A stretch of DNA of 56,537 bases from Stygiolobus sp037389425 (GTDB lineage Archaea; Thermoproteota; Thermoprotei_A; Sulfolobales; Sulfolobaceae): NCBI RefSeq assembly GCF_037389425.1, contig NZ_JBBHKR010000057.1:1-56537 (forward strand), written 5' to 3'. Under the pieces are notes generated by a model. The model saw only the letters and a program-made list of their open reading frames with translations, ran no database searches and was not told the DNA's origin. The position numbers and the translations under genes were made by a program. Of this stretch, positions 47,031 to 56,195 are shown one piece after another (position 1 is the stretch's first letter; each line of letters starts with the position of its first letter).

Positions 47031-47933
47031 TTACTGTATCGTAAATGCTATAACAAATAGTGAAGTCGTTTCCGTGTTCACATTCCCTAACGGGATTACG
47101 GTCCCGTTCACTACCTTGTAATTACTGAAATAACCTCCAATAGGGGACTGCAGATGTTTAGCAATGTTATATATCTTAAGAATTAAAGGCAAATACTCCA
47201 TCGCAAACGTCTGGTCATATTTACCTATGTACTTCCACGCTATGATAGCCAAGGCTAGCTTATAAGAAGCATAGACGTTACTTGTAACACTTTCATCCTG
47301 AAATCCGTAACCATTCCAGAAGTCGTTAATTGTAGTTTCAAACACTTTCTCTGCAAGGGTTATGTTCCCGTTTTCAAGCTCGTAAATAGAAAATAAAAGA
47401 GAAGTGTCAGCGTATTCGTACCAAGCAAGGTAGCTTGGAGAATCGTTAAAACTTATAGTACAGATGGGTCCCCAAACTTTCTCATTTACGGGGTCTTTAA
47501 ACATCCACGTGAAGTTGTGTATTCCCGCTAATACCAAGTAAGGTGACAAAGTTATGTTACTCTTGATGTTATCCCAAACCGTTTCCCACATGGAGGCATT
47601 TAAGTCCTTTAACGCGATCACTGCCAACAAGTTATCGCTTTCCACGAAGTACTTATTAACATAAGGACATTCTGAGAAGAGCTTTACCGAAGAGTTATAT
47701 GTGATGTTATAGTAATTCATTACTAGTCTCAAGGATATTGGAGAGGTTAAGTTGGGGAGTTGTGTAGAGGAAGGGGTTGGAGGTCTGGTGAGGCTTAGAG
47801 GACTTGTAGTAGGTGAAGAGAAGATTGAGGGGTTTATATTAACTTTATAGTGGTAATATATTACCAGATATAGCTCCGTCACGATCAGTAAAACGAGGAC
47901 TAACGATAAGACAGTCAATGTTCTTTTGTTCAT
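47031..47933 (-). CDS. N-terminally anchored extracellular protein, unknown function
   Basis: 300 residues. One N-terminal membrane helix ('TVLSLVLVLLIVTELYLVIYY') is followed by a Pro/Ser/Thr-rich linker. Then comes a helical, glycosylated outer domain ('YADTSLLFSIYELENGN', 'ASYKLALAIIAWKYIGKYD', 'EYLPLILKIYNIAKHLQSP'). The repeated helix pattern and 'GGYFSNY' loop suggest an alpha/alpha-toroid like those of glycosidases, but no catalytic residues can be named. It lies between the acid protease and sulfur oxygenase reductase genes; no operon link seen. Confidence 0.7.
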   Translation of the reverse strand: MNKRTLTVLSLVLVLLIVTELYLVIYYHYKVNINPSIFSSPTTSPLSLTRPPTPSSTQLPNLTSPISLRLVMNYYNITYNSSVKLFSECPYVNKYFVESDNLLAVIALKDLNASMWETVWDNIKSNITLSPYLVLAGIHNFTWMFKDPVNEKVWGPICTISFNDSPSYLAWYEYADTSLLFSIYELENGNITLAEKVFETTINDFWNGYGFQDESVTSNVYASYKLALAIIAWKYIGKYDQTFAMEYLPLILKIYNIAKHLQSPIGGYFSNYKVVNGTVIPLGNVNTETTSLFVIAFTIQ

Positions 47934-48675
47934 AGGTAGTAATTGAGTTTCAGTCTGAAAACTTTTTCTTCACATCATTTCTCTCTACTACAACGGTGCA
48001 TATATTATGAAAATAGCCATAAGGATAAAGATCATCACTACCTACGTCGTAACCAATATCTTACTTTTATGTCTCCAGAATTACAGAAGCTGGGGGTTAA
48101 AAAGGCGGAAACCTCGCCAAGGTGATGGATAGCCCTATGTTTAAATACCTCATTTCTCTAATTTTCTGTTAATGACGCTAATGATGTTCCTCTCCAGTTC
48201 GATTAAGGGCTTAACAGGACTGCGGGAGGAGTACTTAGTATCTCCTTCCTTTAAGGGACTAGACGTTAAAGATGAAAGCTCTCTTTTCATGTGAGGAAGT
48301 TTTGATTAACCTCGACTGCCCACCAAATGTAACCCTGAATCGATGGTGGGAACGACGAGAAGGGAACCCTTGCCGTTCCAGAGCGTAGATGAGTCGGTTA
48401 TTGTGACCGTGTATTATCAACAAGTGGAGTTCATAAGCGCCTCTACGACGAGTAAGGTCGTGGCTATATATAATCTTTGTCGTCAGATACGGGAATATTT
48501 TGTTAGTCCCAAATAATTTACGAACTAGACGACTATGTTCATTCAATAGTTCACCATAAACTACTCACTTCAAGAAAAACACTTGGATTAAAAAGTAAAG
48601 AACTTCAACATTCTTTACATATAATTGAGAAAAATTATTGGAAAAACACTTGGATTTTAAAAAAAGAGAAAGGGC
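47934..48675. other. Intergenic region with possible gene fossils and a 16-bp direct repeat
   Basis: On the plus strand around 48172-48290 a piece 'MFLSSSIKGLTGLREEYLVSP' resembles the part of an ABC-2 permease before the coupling loop but ends at a stop, so it may be a relic. GAAAAACACTTGGATT occurs at 48574-48589 and 48641-48656, shortly downstream of the sulfur oxygenase reductase stop. The minus-strand frame 48259-48546 has no recognisable features. Confidence 0.4.
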
Positions 48676-49611
48676 TTAAAGGTGGTACTCGTTTAAGTAC
48701 TCTCTCCAATACGTACCTTCCATCATGGGGTTTAGAACTCTTATATAAGGACCGAATACTAAGGTGTCTAACACTTTGTCGTGTATCTGCCTCACCTCAG
48801 GGTGTATTAACACCCTACCTAAACCGAACATCAAAGCGTTGGTATCACTCCACTCCGTGTGGACAATATACCTTTGAGGTTTGTTCTTAAATTCAGGAGC
48901 TTCGTATATAGTGACTGGGTCGGGTACGTCCATCCCGTTGGCTGTTTCCAGTATCTGGTGGAAGCCTTTAGCGTTTAACTGTAAACTTCCTAAAGGTGAG
49001 ACACCTATCTCTTTAAGTATCATTCCTCCTAAGAAGCCCGGTGCTGATCTGAAAGCCTCTAGAGTCTTTATTGCGCTTTCCTCAAATTGGCTCTCTAACC
49101 CTTCTTTCACGATATGTTCACCGAAAGCGACGACTCTCTTACCGTAAGGCTGTGAAATTGGAGGAACTGAAACTGTCTCTCCTGCGGCGAATTTCTTACC
49201 CATCATTACTGTGAAGTCGGTCATCTCCGTGTTCAAGGGCATATTTGCGTAGACTATCTCGTATAAGGGCTCGTAGGGTCCCCAGATCATTTGATCTGAG
49301 CATTGTAGGCATAGCCTGAACAAGTTAGCCCAGTTCTGCCTATGCATTTCCTCGTGATCTTTCCAGTTTTTCCAGAAGGTGTATTGGAACAGGAAGATGC
49401 TGTGCATCTCTTGGCTCATTTCCATCTTCGCTCCTCCCCATCTTGTCCCTAAAGGTACTACACCTATCTGTACATGATTTTGGAATCCTACAAAACCTGG
49501 GTGCCTAGCTGTCACCATACAGACTTTAGGTCCTACTTTGCCGAAGAGCTCTAGGGTTTTAGGATCGTTTTTTACCTCTGCCATGTTTATAGCTACATAA
49601 GGTTTTGCCAT
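48676..49611 (-). CDS. sor: Sulfur oxygenase reductase
   Basis: 311 residues. In the cytoplasm it disproportionates elemental sulfur with oxygen to sulfite, thiosulfate and sulfide, the first step of sulfur oxidation in Acidianus and Sulfurisphaera. The protein matches known SOR over its whole length. The mononuclear iron site is present as His86, His90 ('DHEEMHRQN') and Glu114 ('GPYEPLYEI'). The cysteines are Cys31 ('KVCMVTARHPGF'), which carries the persulfide, and Cys101 and Cys104 ('LCLQC'). The family assembles as a hollow 24-mer. It is transcribed alone, divergent from the gene at 49791. Nothing in the sequence suggests damage. Confidence 0.97.
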   Translation of the reverse strand: MAKPYVAINMAEVKNDPKTLELFGKVGPKVCMVTARHPGFVGFQNHVQIGVVPLGTRWGGAKMEMSQEMHSIFLFQYTFWKNWKDHEEMHRQNWANLFRLCLQCSDQMIWGPYEPLYEIVYANMPLNTEMTDFTVMMGKKFAAGETVSVPPISQPYGKRVVAFGEHIVKEGLESQFEESAIKTLEAFRSAPGFLGGMILKEIGVSPLGSLQLNAKGFHQILETANGMDVPDPVTIYEAPEFKNKPQRYIVHTEWSDTNALMFGLGRVLIHPEVRQIHDKVLDTLVFGPYIRVLNPMMEGTYWREYLNEYHL

Positions 49612-49790
49612 GGTTTGTCACTAACAAGATCTGAGCTAGAGTTAATTACCATTTTATTCTTTGATATTTAGTGTCGTTAAAGTAAGAATTTCTTTCATCA
49701 ACAGAATTTTATAAATATTATTTTTTGTATACATAGTAAAATTCAGAATTAGTAGATAAACATAAAAGTGTAAAAGTGTACACATAGTAT

Positions 49791-50462
49791 ATGAACAAGG
49801 AGTTCTACGAAAGATTATTAAAAGCTGAGAACAAATACGATAGACTAGACGGGTGGAAAAAGGCTGAGATATTATATAAGAGCATTGACATGAGATCGCT
49901 TAAGAACTACTTTTTGGAGATGTTAGACGACGAAGATATTGACGTAGCTTTACACGCATGGCAGATGTTGCCACAACTCGTGAAATTGGGTATAGTGGAC
50001 AAGAGAGACTACGACGAGAGAAAACTGGAAAGAGCTTTAAGAGAGGGTGATATAAATGCTTGGTGGATAGCCTATGACCTATGGAAGGAAGGGATAATAA
50101 GCCTTGACGTCTTAAAGTCTAATGTAGAGTATTTCGAGAGGGCTTTGAGGGGAGACCCCTATACTAGAATAAGCGCTTGGAGCTTATTACCCTACTTTCT
50201 AGAGATAGGTCTGGTGAAGAAACCTTCAGACGATTACTTGAACGAGCTTTTGTATCAACCTTTGAATATCCACATTAAACTTAACGTAGTATATTTATTG
50301 TTGGAACTGAAGGAGAAAGGGGTCGTAAATAAGATAGACCTTGAGGCAATAAGAAAAGTGGCGGAACATCCTGAATTCATAAAGCTCTCTCAAGCCTACG
50401 AGAAAAACTGGAGAAAGGTAATGGAATTAGTGGGACTGTCTGACCGTAAGACTGTTAGTTAA
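49791..50462 (+). CDS. Helical-repeat (HEAT-like) protein
   Basis: 223 residues, almost entirely helices in pairs: 'KNYFLEMLDDEDIDVALHAW', 'ALREGDINAWWIAYDLWKEG', 'ALRGDPYTRISAWSLLPYF', 'NIHIKLNVVYLLLELKEKG'. The pattern 'D--I/V--AW' with Trp recurs about every 45 residues, which suggests HEAT-type repeats for protein binding. No enzyme motif. Its promoter lies in the 179-base region shared with the divergent sulfur oxygenase reductase gene, so co-regulation is possible but not shown. Confidence 0.7.
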   Translation: MNKEFYERLLKAENKYDRLDGWKKAEILYKSIDMRSLKNYFLEMLDDEDIDVALHAWQMLPQLVKLGIVDKRDYDERKLERALREGDINAWWIAYDLWKEGIISLDVLKSNVEYFERALRGDPYTRISAWSLLPYFLEIGLVKKPSDDYLNELLYQPLNIHIKLNVVYLLLELKEKGVVNKIDLEAIRKVAEHPEFIKLSQAYEKNWRKVMELVGLSDRKTVS

Positions 50463-50507
50463 GAATTAAAAGATTGATCGTGTTTTTATACATGTGAAGT
50501 ATAATAA

Positions 50508-51173
50508 ATGATATTCATAGGTACGTCTGGATGGCTATACCCGTGGAACCCTAAGAAAAACCTGGATTGGTACGTTAAATATTCCGGTTTTAACGCTGTT
50601 GAGCTTAACGCCTCCTTTTACAGAATCCCTACACCCCAGCAAGTTGAAAAGTGGAGGAAGTACGAAATCACTTGGGCTATCAAGGTTAACAGGAAAGTTA
50701 CCCACGTAAAGAGGTTAAAAGACGTAAGTGACGAGGTCAGAAAATTCGTTGAGATATTCGAACCATTAAGACCCCGCTTCTACCTATTTCAGTTACCCCC
50801 TAACTTTCGTAAAAGCGATGAAAACATAAAGAGAGTTAAGGATATATGTCTGGAGTTAGGAGATAGTGGAGCAATAGAGTTCAGGAGTTTGGACTGGTTT
50901 AAAGATGTTCCACAAACTGAATGCGTAACTGTGTCTATAGACTCTCCGATTGGCAATTACTACTTTAAGTCTCATGACGTAGTTTATTTGCGAATGCATG
51001 GTAGGGACAACTGGTACTTCTATGAATATTCTGAGAAAGAGCTAGAAGAGGTAGTGGATAAGCTGATACAACTCCACGCTAAGGATATATTTGTGTTCTT
51101 TAACAACGACTTATGGATGTTAGATAACGGGAGGAAAATGAAAGAGATCTTAGAGAAAAAAATTGACAAATGA
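50508..51173 (+). CDS. DUF72 (YecE-like) TIM-barrel protein
   Basis: 221 residues of the DUF72 family: 'IFIGTSGWLYPWNPKKN' at the N-terminus, 'FNAVELNASFYRIPTPQQV', 'ITWAIKVNRKVTHVKRLKD', 'FYLFQLPPNFRKSDENIKR', 'VVYLRMHGRDNWYFYEYSEK' and 'DIFVFFNNDLW' near the end are its conserved blocks. The fold is a TIM barrel; the biochemical role is not established. It follows the HEAT-like gene by 45 bases on the same strand and may be co-transcribed. Confidence 0.93.
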   Translation: MIFIGTSGWLYPWNPKKNLDWYVKYSGFNAVELNASFYRIPTPQQVEKWRKYEITWAIKVNRKVTHVKRLKDVSDEVRKFVEIFEPLRPRFYLFQLPPNFRKSDENIKRVKDICLELGDSGAIEFRSLDWFKDVPQTECVTVSIDSPIGNYYFKSHDVVYLRMHGRDNWYFYEYSEKELEEVVDKLIQLHAKDIFVFFNNDLWMLDNGRKMKEILEKKIDK

Positions 51174-51274
51174 TAAGAGATTAAGACTGAGAGTTTTTCT
51201 GATCTGACCTGAAAGGGGAAAATTAAAAAAGATCGAGAGATAGTGAGATAAAAAGATAAAAACTCTCTATCTTT

Positions 51275-53326
51275 TTACACTTTGACCCCATGCCTAAACC
51301 TAGTAGTTATGTCCTCAATCATTAGGTTATTATAAGTGCAAGCTTCAACACAGTCTCCACAACCTACGCAGGATATTCTATTACTATAGCCCTTCTGGAG
51401 GACGTCAACAGAGATCGGTATCTTTACCGGGCAAGCACCTTCGCAACTTTTCGTCTGACAAGTCCTACAAGTCTCTACGTCTTTAGCTCTTATCTTAAAC
51501 AGAACCTTGTTAAATATACCTGCAAATGTCCCGAAACCGCACCAACCTTGTCTTGCACAACTGTACGCTCCGAAGACCGGAGTGAGAAAGTAGAAGAACC
51601 ACCACACGTAGTTGAGTACGAACATTCCGTAGAAGTTTAGTGGATCTATTTTTGCCATGCCTAATTTAGGTGGAGTCCACATTTTGAGCTCCATTAGCAC
51701 GAACAGCGAAAAAGCTATAACCATTGGCACAAGGAATACCCACCTCGTATATTCCCAAATCTTACTCGTCTTCTTAGGCTTGAACTGGTCGTAAAATACA
51801 TTAGTCCACATATGGGCTGCCATACATACGGTATTACAGTAAGCCCTCCTACCGAATAGTGACGTCGCTAATGCTATCGCGATGAGCGAGACCACGAAAG
51901 GTAAGAGAGTCACTGGGAAGATCATTCCACTCATGCCGAATACGTAGAAGTTAGTGTAGTAGGGGATTGTGATCACGAAGAGGGGAATTCCCACTAGGAT
52001 GACCAGAGCCCATTTTTTAACTTGCGAGTTCTTACTTACCTTAAACCTCTCATACACTAAAAAAGCCATTTCAGCCCCCATCATTATTACGTAGAAGGGA
52101 GACATAGTTGTCGCCATAACGAACATATAGGAAGTCATAAAGGCGTTTAATAGTAAGTTACTGCTTGCATGCAAGAACATCGTACCCATAGCATAAGGAT
52201 TGAACGGGAATAACCACCAGAAAGGATTCGTGAAGGGACTCCTCATCATCATCATCCCTGAAGACATACTACCAGACATAGAGTGCATACCCATCCCTGA
52301 AGACATACTACCAGACATAGAGTGCATACCCTGACCTGCCATTGTGTTCATGGAACTGCCCATAGAAGACATCGTATGCATCGCTTTAGCGACGAATAGG
52401 GAGTTAGTTATGTCAAAGCCTAAAACACTTTCACCAAAACCCATGGTTATTTCGGCTAGGTTTATGAGGACAAGAAGTAAGAATGGGTACCTTAATTTAT
52501 AATCTATTTTCTTTGCCGGGATGTCTCTGATCACCAAAACGAAGTACCAAACCATAGAGATCAAGATAGAAAGCGAAATAGTCCACATGTCGTTTAAAGC
52601 GGCAAAAGTACTCAACCCTATCATCATAAACAAGTCGAAGGCGGCTAACGAAATGCTAACTATGACTCCTTTGAGGTTTATTCTCCTTATCGCGATTAAG
52701 TAGAGAGTGATCACGTTTATTATCATGATCGTCGTGGAAATCAGAGAGGCTACCAACTCTATTTCCTTCGAGAACTGGATAAATATCGACGGTAAAAACG
52801 CCATGGAAATTGCGAAAGTCGCAAAAGATAACTCGAAGATGTCCTTCACTCTGCTTAAGACTAGGAAGAATATACCATCGGCAAACATCATTATCCCGAA
52901 AGCTATGTTGCTGACTGCATCGATGACCGGGTTATACATTCGTGGGCCGAAAGCTGAGGAATATAAGTATCCCATACTAAACTCGTCGAAGATAACCGAG
53001 ATTGCTAGTAGTAAAGATGATGAATTATCTGATTTAACCCTTATAATTTCACTCTTTACTGTCGCTGAAAGTAATAAAGGAACAGAGGCGATCATCAACA
53101 ACAAGGGCTCTATGAACAGCGTACCGCCGTAAAACACTACGTAGCCGAAGGCTATGCTCTCAACTCCCATGTAGAGTATTATCGAGACGATGAAAAACAT
53201 TGCCTTTTTATTGACATATTCCTTCCTGAGAATGTAGGCCAAGATCCCAAAATTTATTATCATCATACCGAGAATGTAAACTAAAGCCGCTATTTGCTGA
53301 ATTGTAATTGTAGAACCCATATGCAT
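51275..53326 (-). CDS. Large Fe-S membrane protein with Met-rich loop
   Basis: 683 residues. The first 300 or so form about nine membrane helices. Then comes a Met/Ser/Gly loop (about residues 330-360, 'GMHSMSGSMSSGM' twice), then more helices with 'FGRRAYCNTVCMAAHMW'. That segment resembles the Cys-containing loop of NapH/polyferredoxin-type proteins. The C-terminus has two [4Fe-4S] motifs: 'CRTCQTKSCEGACPVKI' and 'CVGCGDCVEACTY'. It likely moves electrons between the membrane quinone pool and a soluble or outer partner; Met-rich loops often bind copper. It recalls the Fe-S membrane proteins of Sulfolobales iron- and sulfur-oxidation clusters (FoxG type), but I cannot confirm that name. Confidence 0.8.
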   Translation of the reverse strand: MHMGSTITIQQIAALVYILGMMIINFGILAYILRKEYVNKKAMFFIVSIILYMGVESIAFGYVVFYGGTLFIEPLLLMIASVPLLLSATVKSEIIRVKSDNSSSLLLAISVIFDEFSMGYLYSSAFGPRMYNPVIDAVSNIAFGIMMFADGIFFLVLSRVKDIFELSFATFAISMAFLPSIFIQFSKEIELVASLISTTIMIINVITLYLIAIRRINLKGVIVSISLAAFDLFMMIGLSTFAALNDMWTISLSILISMVWYFVLVIRDIPAKKIDYKLRYPFLLLVLINLAEITMGFGESVLGFDITNSLFVAKAMHTMSSMGSSMNTMAGQGMHSMSGSMSSGMGMHSMSGSMSSGMMMMRSPFTNPFWWLFPFNPYAMGTMFLHASSNLLLNAFMTSYMFVMATTMSPFYVIMMGAEMAFLVYERFKVSKNSQVKKWALVILVGIPLFVITIPYYTNFYVFGMSGMIFPVTLLPFVVSLIAIALATSLFGRRAYCNTVCMAAHMWTNVFYDQFKPKKTSKIWEYTRWVFLVPMVIAFSLFVLMELKMWTPPKLGMAKIDPLNFYGMFVLNYVWWFFYFLTPVFGAYSCARQGWCGFGTFAGIFNKVLFKIRAKDVETCRTCQTKSCEGACPVKIPISVDVLQKGYSNRISCVGCGDCVEACTYNNLMIEDITTRFRHGVKV
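52254..52331. repeat. Perfect 39-bp tandem duplication inside the Fe-S protein gene
   Basis: Two adjacent identical 39-base units, 52254-52292 and 52293-52331, each beginning ATCCCTGAAGACATAC. In the minus-strand gene they encode 13 residues of the Met-rich loop, twice. Exact identity shows a recent in-frame duplication that lengthens the Met/Ser loop. Confidence 0.9.
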
Positions 53327-53919
53327 AAATAGTTTCTTTAGATTCTTGTATAAAAACTCACCTTATATAAATCATTATAAAATGTTAAATCTTTAGGAGA
53401 AATGAAATATGTGTGTTAGAACAATAAGAAACTGGCAAAATAAAGGAGTCCTTACTGAGGAGGGAGAAGTTAGTTAAGTCGAATAGATCAAATCGTGTTA
53501 ATGATAATTATTCCTTCATTATTTGTAGATGAAAGTAGTATCTTTACACATAATGACCTTCCTACTAACATGCAAATACCAAAATTGTATCACTAACCTT
53601 AGGAGCTTTTTCTTAAACTTACTACACTTTTCTTTCAAAATCATAATATCTGTCACTTCATCAGATTTTACCCATTAAGTCCCCCTCCACCCCATATTTT
53701 AGAGAAAGTTTAGATAAAATAATATATCCTTCTCTAAGTCTTCCCATCAACTTATCTCTGTTAAGTATATCTGTTATAGACGAAGAGGGCATATTACCCA
53801 ACCGCTTAGATGACCAACTCTTAGGGGTGGAGTTCGGAGAAGCTAGATGTAGGTTATAACGTAATTTAATTAGGAAAATCGAGGAAGGAGGAAAGGGCTA
53901 TAATATGAATGAAGACCTT
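53327..53919. other. Intergenic region
   Basis: No coding frame or clear RNA structure seen between the Fe-S protein and the RecA-fold ATPase relic, both on the minus strand. Promoter sequence of the Fe-S gene (TTATATAA-like) is just upstream of 53326. Confidence 0.35.
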
Positions 53920-54687
53920 TCATTCCTCATTATCCTCCTCTTCACTTTCTTCCTTTTTCTGATAAGTTTTTGCTTCTTCGACAGCTTTTTTCATCTCCTC
54001 AACTTCCTTCTGCGGTAAAGGATCTATCTCTGCCTTAAAGTTCGTAATCCTCAGGTATTTGTCCCATTGTATTACAATACCTTCATCAGTGATTTCCATT
54101 GGGTGCCTTACCATTGAGATCTTCGTGTCCCTCATCTTCCACACTATTATCGACCTATACATCTTGCCCTCGAACTCGTCTAGGTCTAATCTTATTATAC
54201 CGTCAACAGCGTGTTCTACACTTGGTCCGCCGAAACCCCTCTCACCAACTGAAACTTGGCTAACGAAGAACGCTGTACAGCCTAGACCAGAAATTACCCT
54301 CTTTAGCGTCATTACTATTCCTCTCGCCATTGCAGGTTTAGTAAGGTATAATGTACTCACTGAATCAATGGCGACTCTGTTAGCCTCAGTCTCTTTAATT
54401 GCAGTTCTCAAAACTTCGGAGAATTCCTTTACATCATCCACATTTTTAACAACATATTTCTCCTTTTGGGCGGTTGCACCGTAACCGCCCGTAAAAGCGT
54501 CAACTACAGAAAACTTTCCCTCTCTTTCATACTTGGTAATATCCCAACCAAAGTAATGAAAACTCCTTATGACTGAAACGGGATGTTCTTCCAAAGTAAC
54601 GTATATACCATTTTCACCCTTTGTTAGACCGTTATATATGAACTGCTTTGCCATTATGGACTTTCCAGTCCCAGGGCCCGTTTGTCC
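53920..54687 (-). pseudogene. KaiC/RadA-like RecA-superfamily ATPase truncated at its Walker A motif
   Basis: The frame contains Walker A 'TGPGTGKSIM' and then a full KaiC-type core: 'YVTLEEHPVSVIRSFHYFG', 'FSVVDAFTGGYG', 'RVAIDSVSTLYL' (Walker B), 'GLGCTAFFVSQVSVGERGFG', 'VEHAVDGIIRLD' and 'RSIIVWKMRDTKISM', ending in an acidic tail. Upstream of the Walker A (from 54687) the frame hits TAG at 54688-54690 and no start codon lies between. So the first ~25 residues are missing and initiation at ATG 54654 would exclude the Walker lysine. The break coincides with the end of an inverted repeat, the edge of a mobile-element relic. Confidence 0.8.
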
Positions 54688-54870
54688 CTACGCTCTCATT
54701 TCAATCATTTTATGTTCACTCATGATCGAGTGTAGGGACTTAGCCCTTAACCGCCTACTTACTGTAGGTGGGTCATGGGACTCCTTCGAGCCCAACGGCA
54801 CGGGCCTCACATCTCTGCAATCACTCCCACCCTTTTGGGCATAGCCCACATCGGTGTGAGAGATTATCAT
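54684..54870 (-). mobile_element. Mobile-element relic inserted at the 5' end of the ATPase gene
   Basis: GTCCCTACGCTC (54684-54695) and GAGTGTAGGGAC (54728-54739) form a 12-bp inverted repeat with one mismatch, and the outer edge of the first arm is exactly where the ATPase homology stops. The neighbouring ~150 bases are GC-richer than the surroundings. They read on the minus strand 'AQKGGSDCRDVRPVPLG' and 'SKESHDPPTVSRRLRAKSL', in the style of the 3' end of Sulfolobales TnpB genes (IS200/IS605). The remainder of the element is absent. The family assignment is tentative; the insertion edge is well supported. Confidence 0.5.
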
Positions 54871-55205
54871 ATAGCAACGAAAATTCGTTATAAACAGATA
54901 TAAAAAGATATCTGTTACCGTGAGAAAGGATTCAGCCCAGAGAACAATACAATGTTCCTTTCTGGTATTCCACCATAAAGGATTTCGTCTAGACCGGGTA
55001 TATATGTCCTGACTCTCTTTGCTTACATAATTTCCTTATTTCACGTAAGGATTTATTATTAATTGTAGCTTTTGTAGAAATATTAATAGAAATATTAATA
55101 GAAATAATATATTGATAAAGAACACCTATCATAAAGATATAATTAGTCTATTTTGATTATAATCAATCAATATACGTAGTTAATTTTTGTAAGATTTCAT
55201 GTTCC
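54871..55205. other. Intergenic region
   Basis: AT-rich; contains a short tandem repeat AGAAATATTAAT (around 55076-55102). No gene recognised. Confidence 0.35.
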
Positions 55206-55445
55206 TTATTTTTTCTTTTGTATTTTTCCCTGTAATTCTATGTATTTTTCTATAATGAGTTTACCTTTCGGTGTTATCTGAATAATAGTTCTAGGTCTCG
55301 TAATTGTAATTACGTCTCTTATTATTATAAGCTCGTTTTCTTTCAATATTTTAAGGTGATAATATGTTGAAGATTTAGGTATGTCCAGAGATTTAAGAAG
55401 ATCGGCAAATGTTATCTTATCTACTCCTATTTTGATTTTAGGCAT
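55206..55445 (-). CDS. Winged-helix regulator (ArsR-like), possibly N-truncated
   Basis: 79 residues from ATG 55445 (a TTG at 55454 is less likely): 'KITFADLLKSLDIPKSSTYY' and 'HLKILKENELIIIRDVITIT' are a clear ArsR-type helix-turn-helix with the wing 'RPRTIIQITPKGKLIIEKY'. Family members usually have about 20 more residues of helix before 'ITFADLL', and here that region is replaced by sequence antisense to the MFS relic. So the gene may have been shortened when the two were joined. Targets unknown. Confidence 0.7.
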   Translation of the reverse strand: MPKIKIGVDKITFADLLKSLDIPKSSTYYHLKILKENELIIIRDVITITRPRTIIQITPKGKLIIEKYIELQGKIQKKK

Positions 55446-55985
55446 GCTTTTCAACGGTACTTTTATTGCCCTAGATGTTTATGCATCTGGACTTTTTCAC
55501 TTAACTCTCCATTTTTCAGCTATCTTCTATACTATCTTTCTTCTTCTATTTTCTATTGTTTCTATTGGTGCGACTTTAGGTGGAACAATAGGAAGTATGA
55601 TAGCTAAAAACTGATGAACCCAATATTTATAACCGCTATTTCAATGGAATTTGGAATATCTTTCTTAGTTATTGCAATAACCAAATCTCCACTGATAGAT
55701 TCATTAGATTCTTTTTTCTAGGTATATATATGTCATTTATCAATATACCTCTGGATAGTATATTTACCAGAATAATTCCCAAATCAAGTAATGGGGAGAG
55801 TAAACTCAATAATTCAGATTTTTCTGAATAGTTTATCTCCTGTTATGGCTTTTATTTATGGACTTCTAACTAATTATTTTTCCTTTACCAAACATAATAA
55901 TGGGAATAGGTATCTTTGGAATACTTTTATCGTTATCGAGCTTCTTCGTTTAAAAAACATAATAAAAGTGACAGAAGAATTCTAG
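55396..55985 (+). pseudogene. C-terminal half of an MFS transporter, broken
   Basis: The plus strand shows consecutive pieces of one MFS protein in shifting frames. They are 'ILILGMLFNGTFIALDVYAS' and 'SIVSIGATLGGTIGSMIAKN' up to 55614, then 'MNPIFITAISMEFGISFLVI' with a TAG near 55721, then 'GIYMSFINIPLDSIFTRIIP', then 'VMGRVNSIIQIFLNSLSPVM' from 55789. The segment 'IP-DSIF-R-IP-EVMGRVNS' is a strong MFS_3 signature. The N-terminal half is missing and the 5' edge overlaps the HTH gene on the other strand. Confidence 0.7.
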
Positions 55986-56195
55986 AAGAATAATCTAAAA
56001 AGTTGTCTGATCCATTTAAGGCCGAATCAAAATAGTGTAAATCTTTTCTCTACATCGATATAGTGATCCTAAGGATTAACAATCTCCAATTTTTAACGGG
56101 AATTAAAACCTTCTAACATTATAAATACATCCATAGAAATCAAAAAATATGTTAAAGATTCTTCATAAGTACAGTAAACACAAATTTTAGGTTTA

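Noticed and set aside
54684..54850. Possible tRNA or C/D box RNA because of GC-rich sequence and a stem
   Set aside because: No cloverleaf, T-loop or C/D boxes could be placed; an element relic explains the composition and the inverted repeat better.
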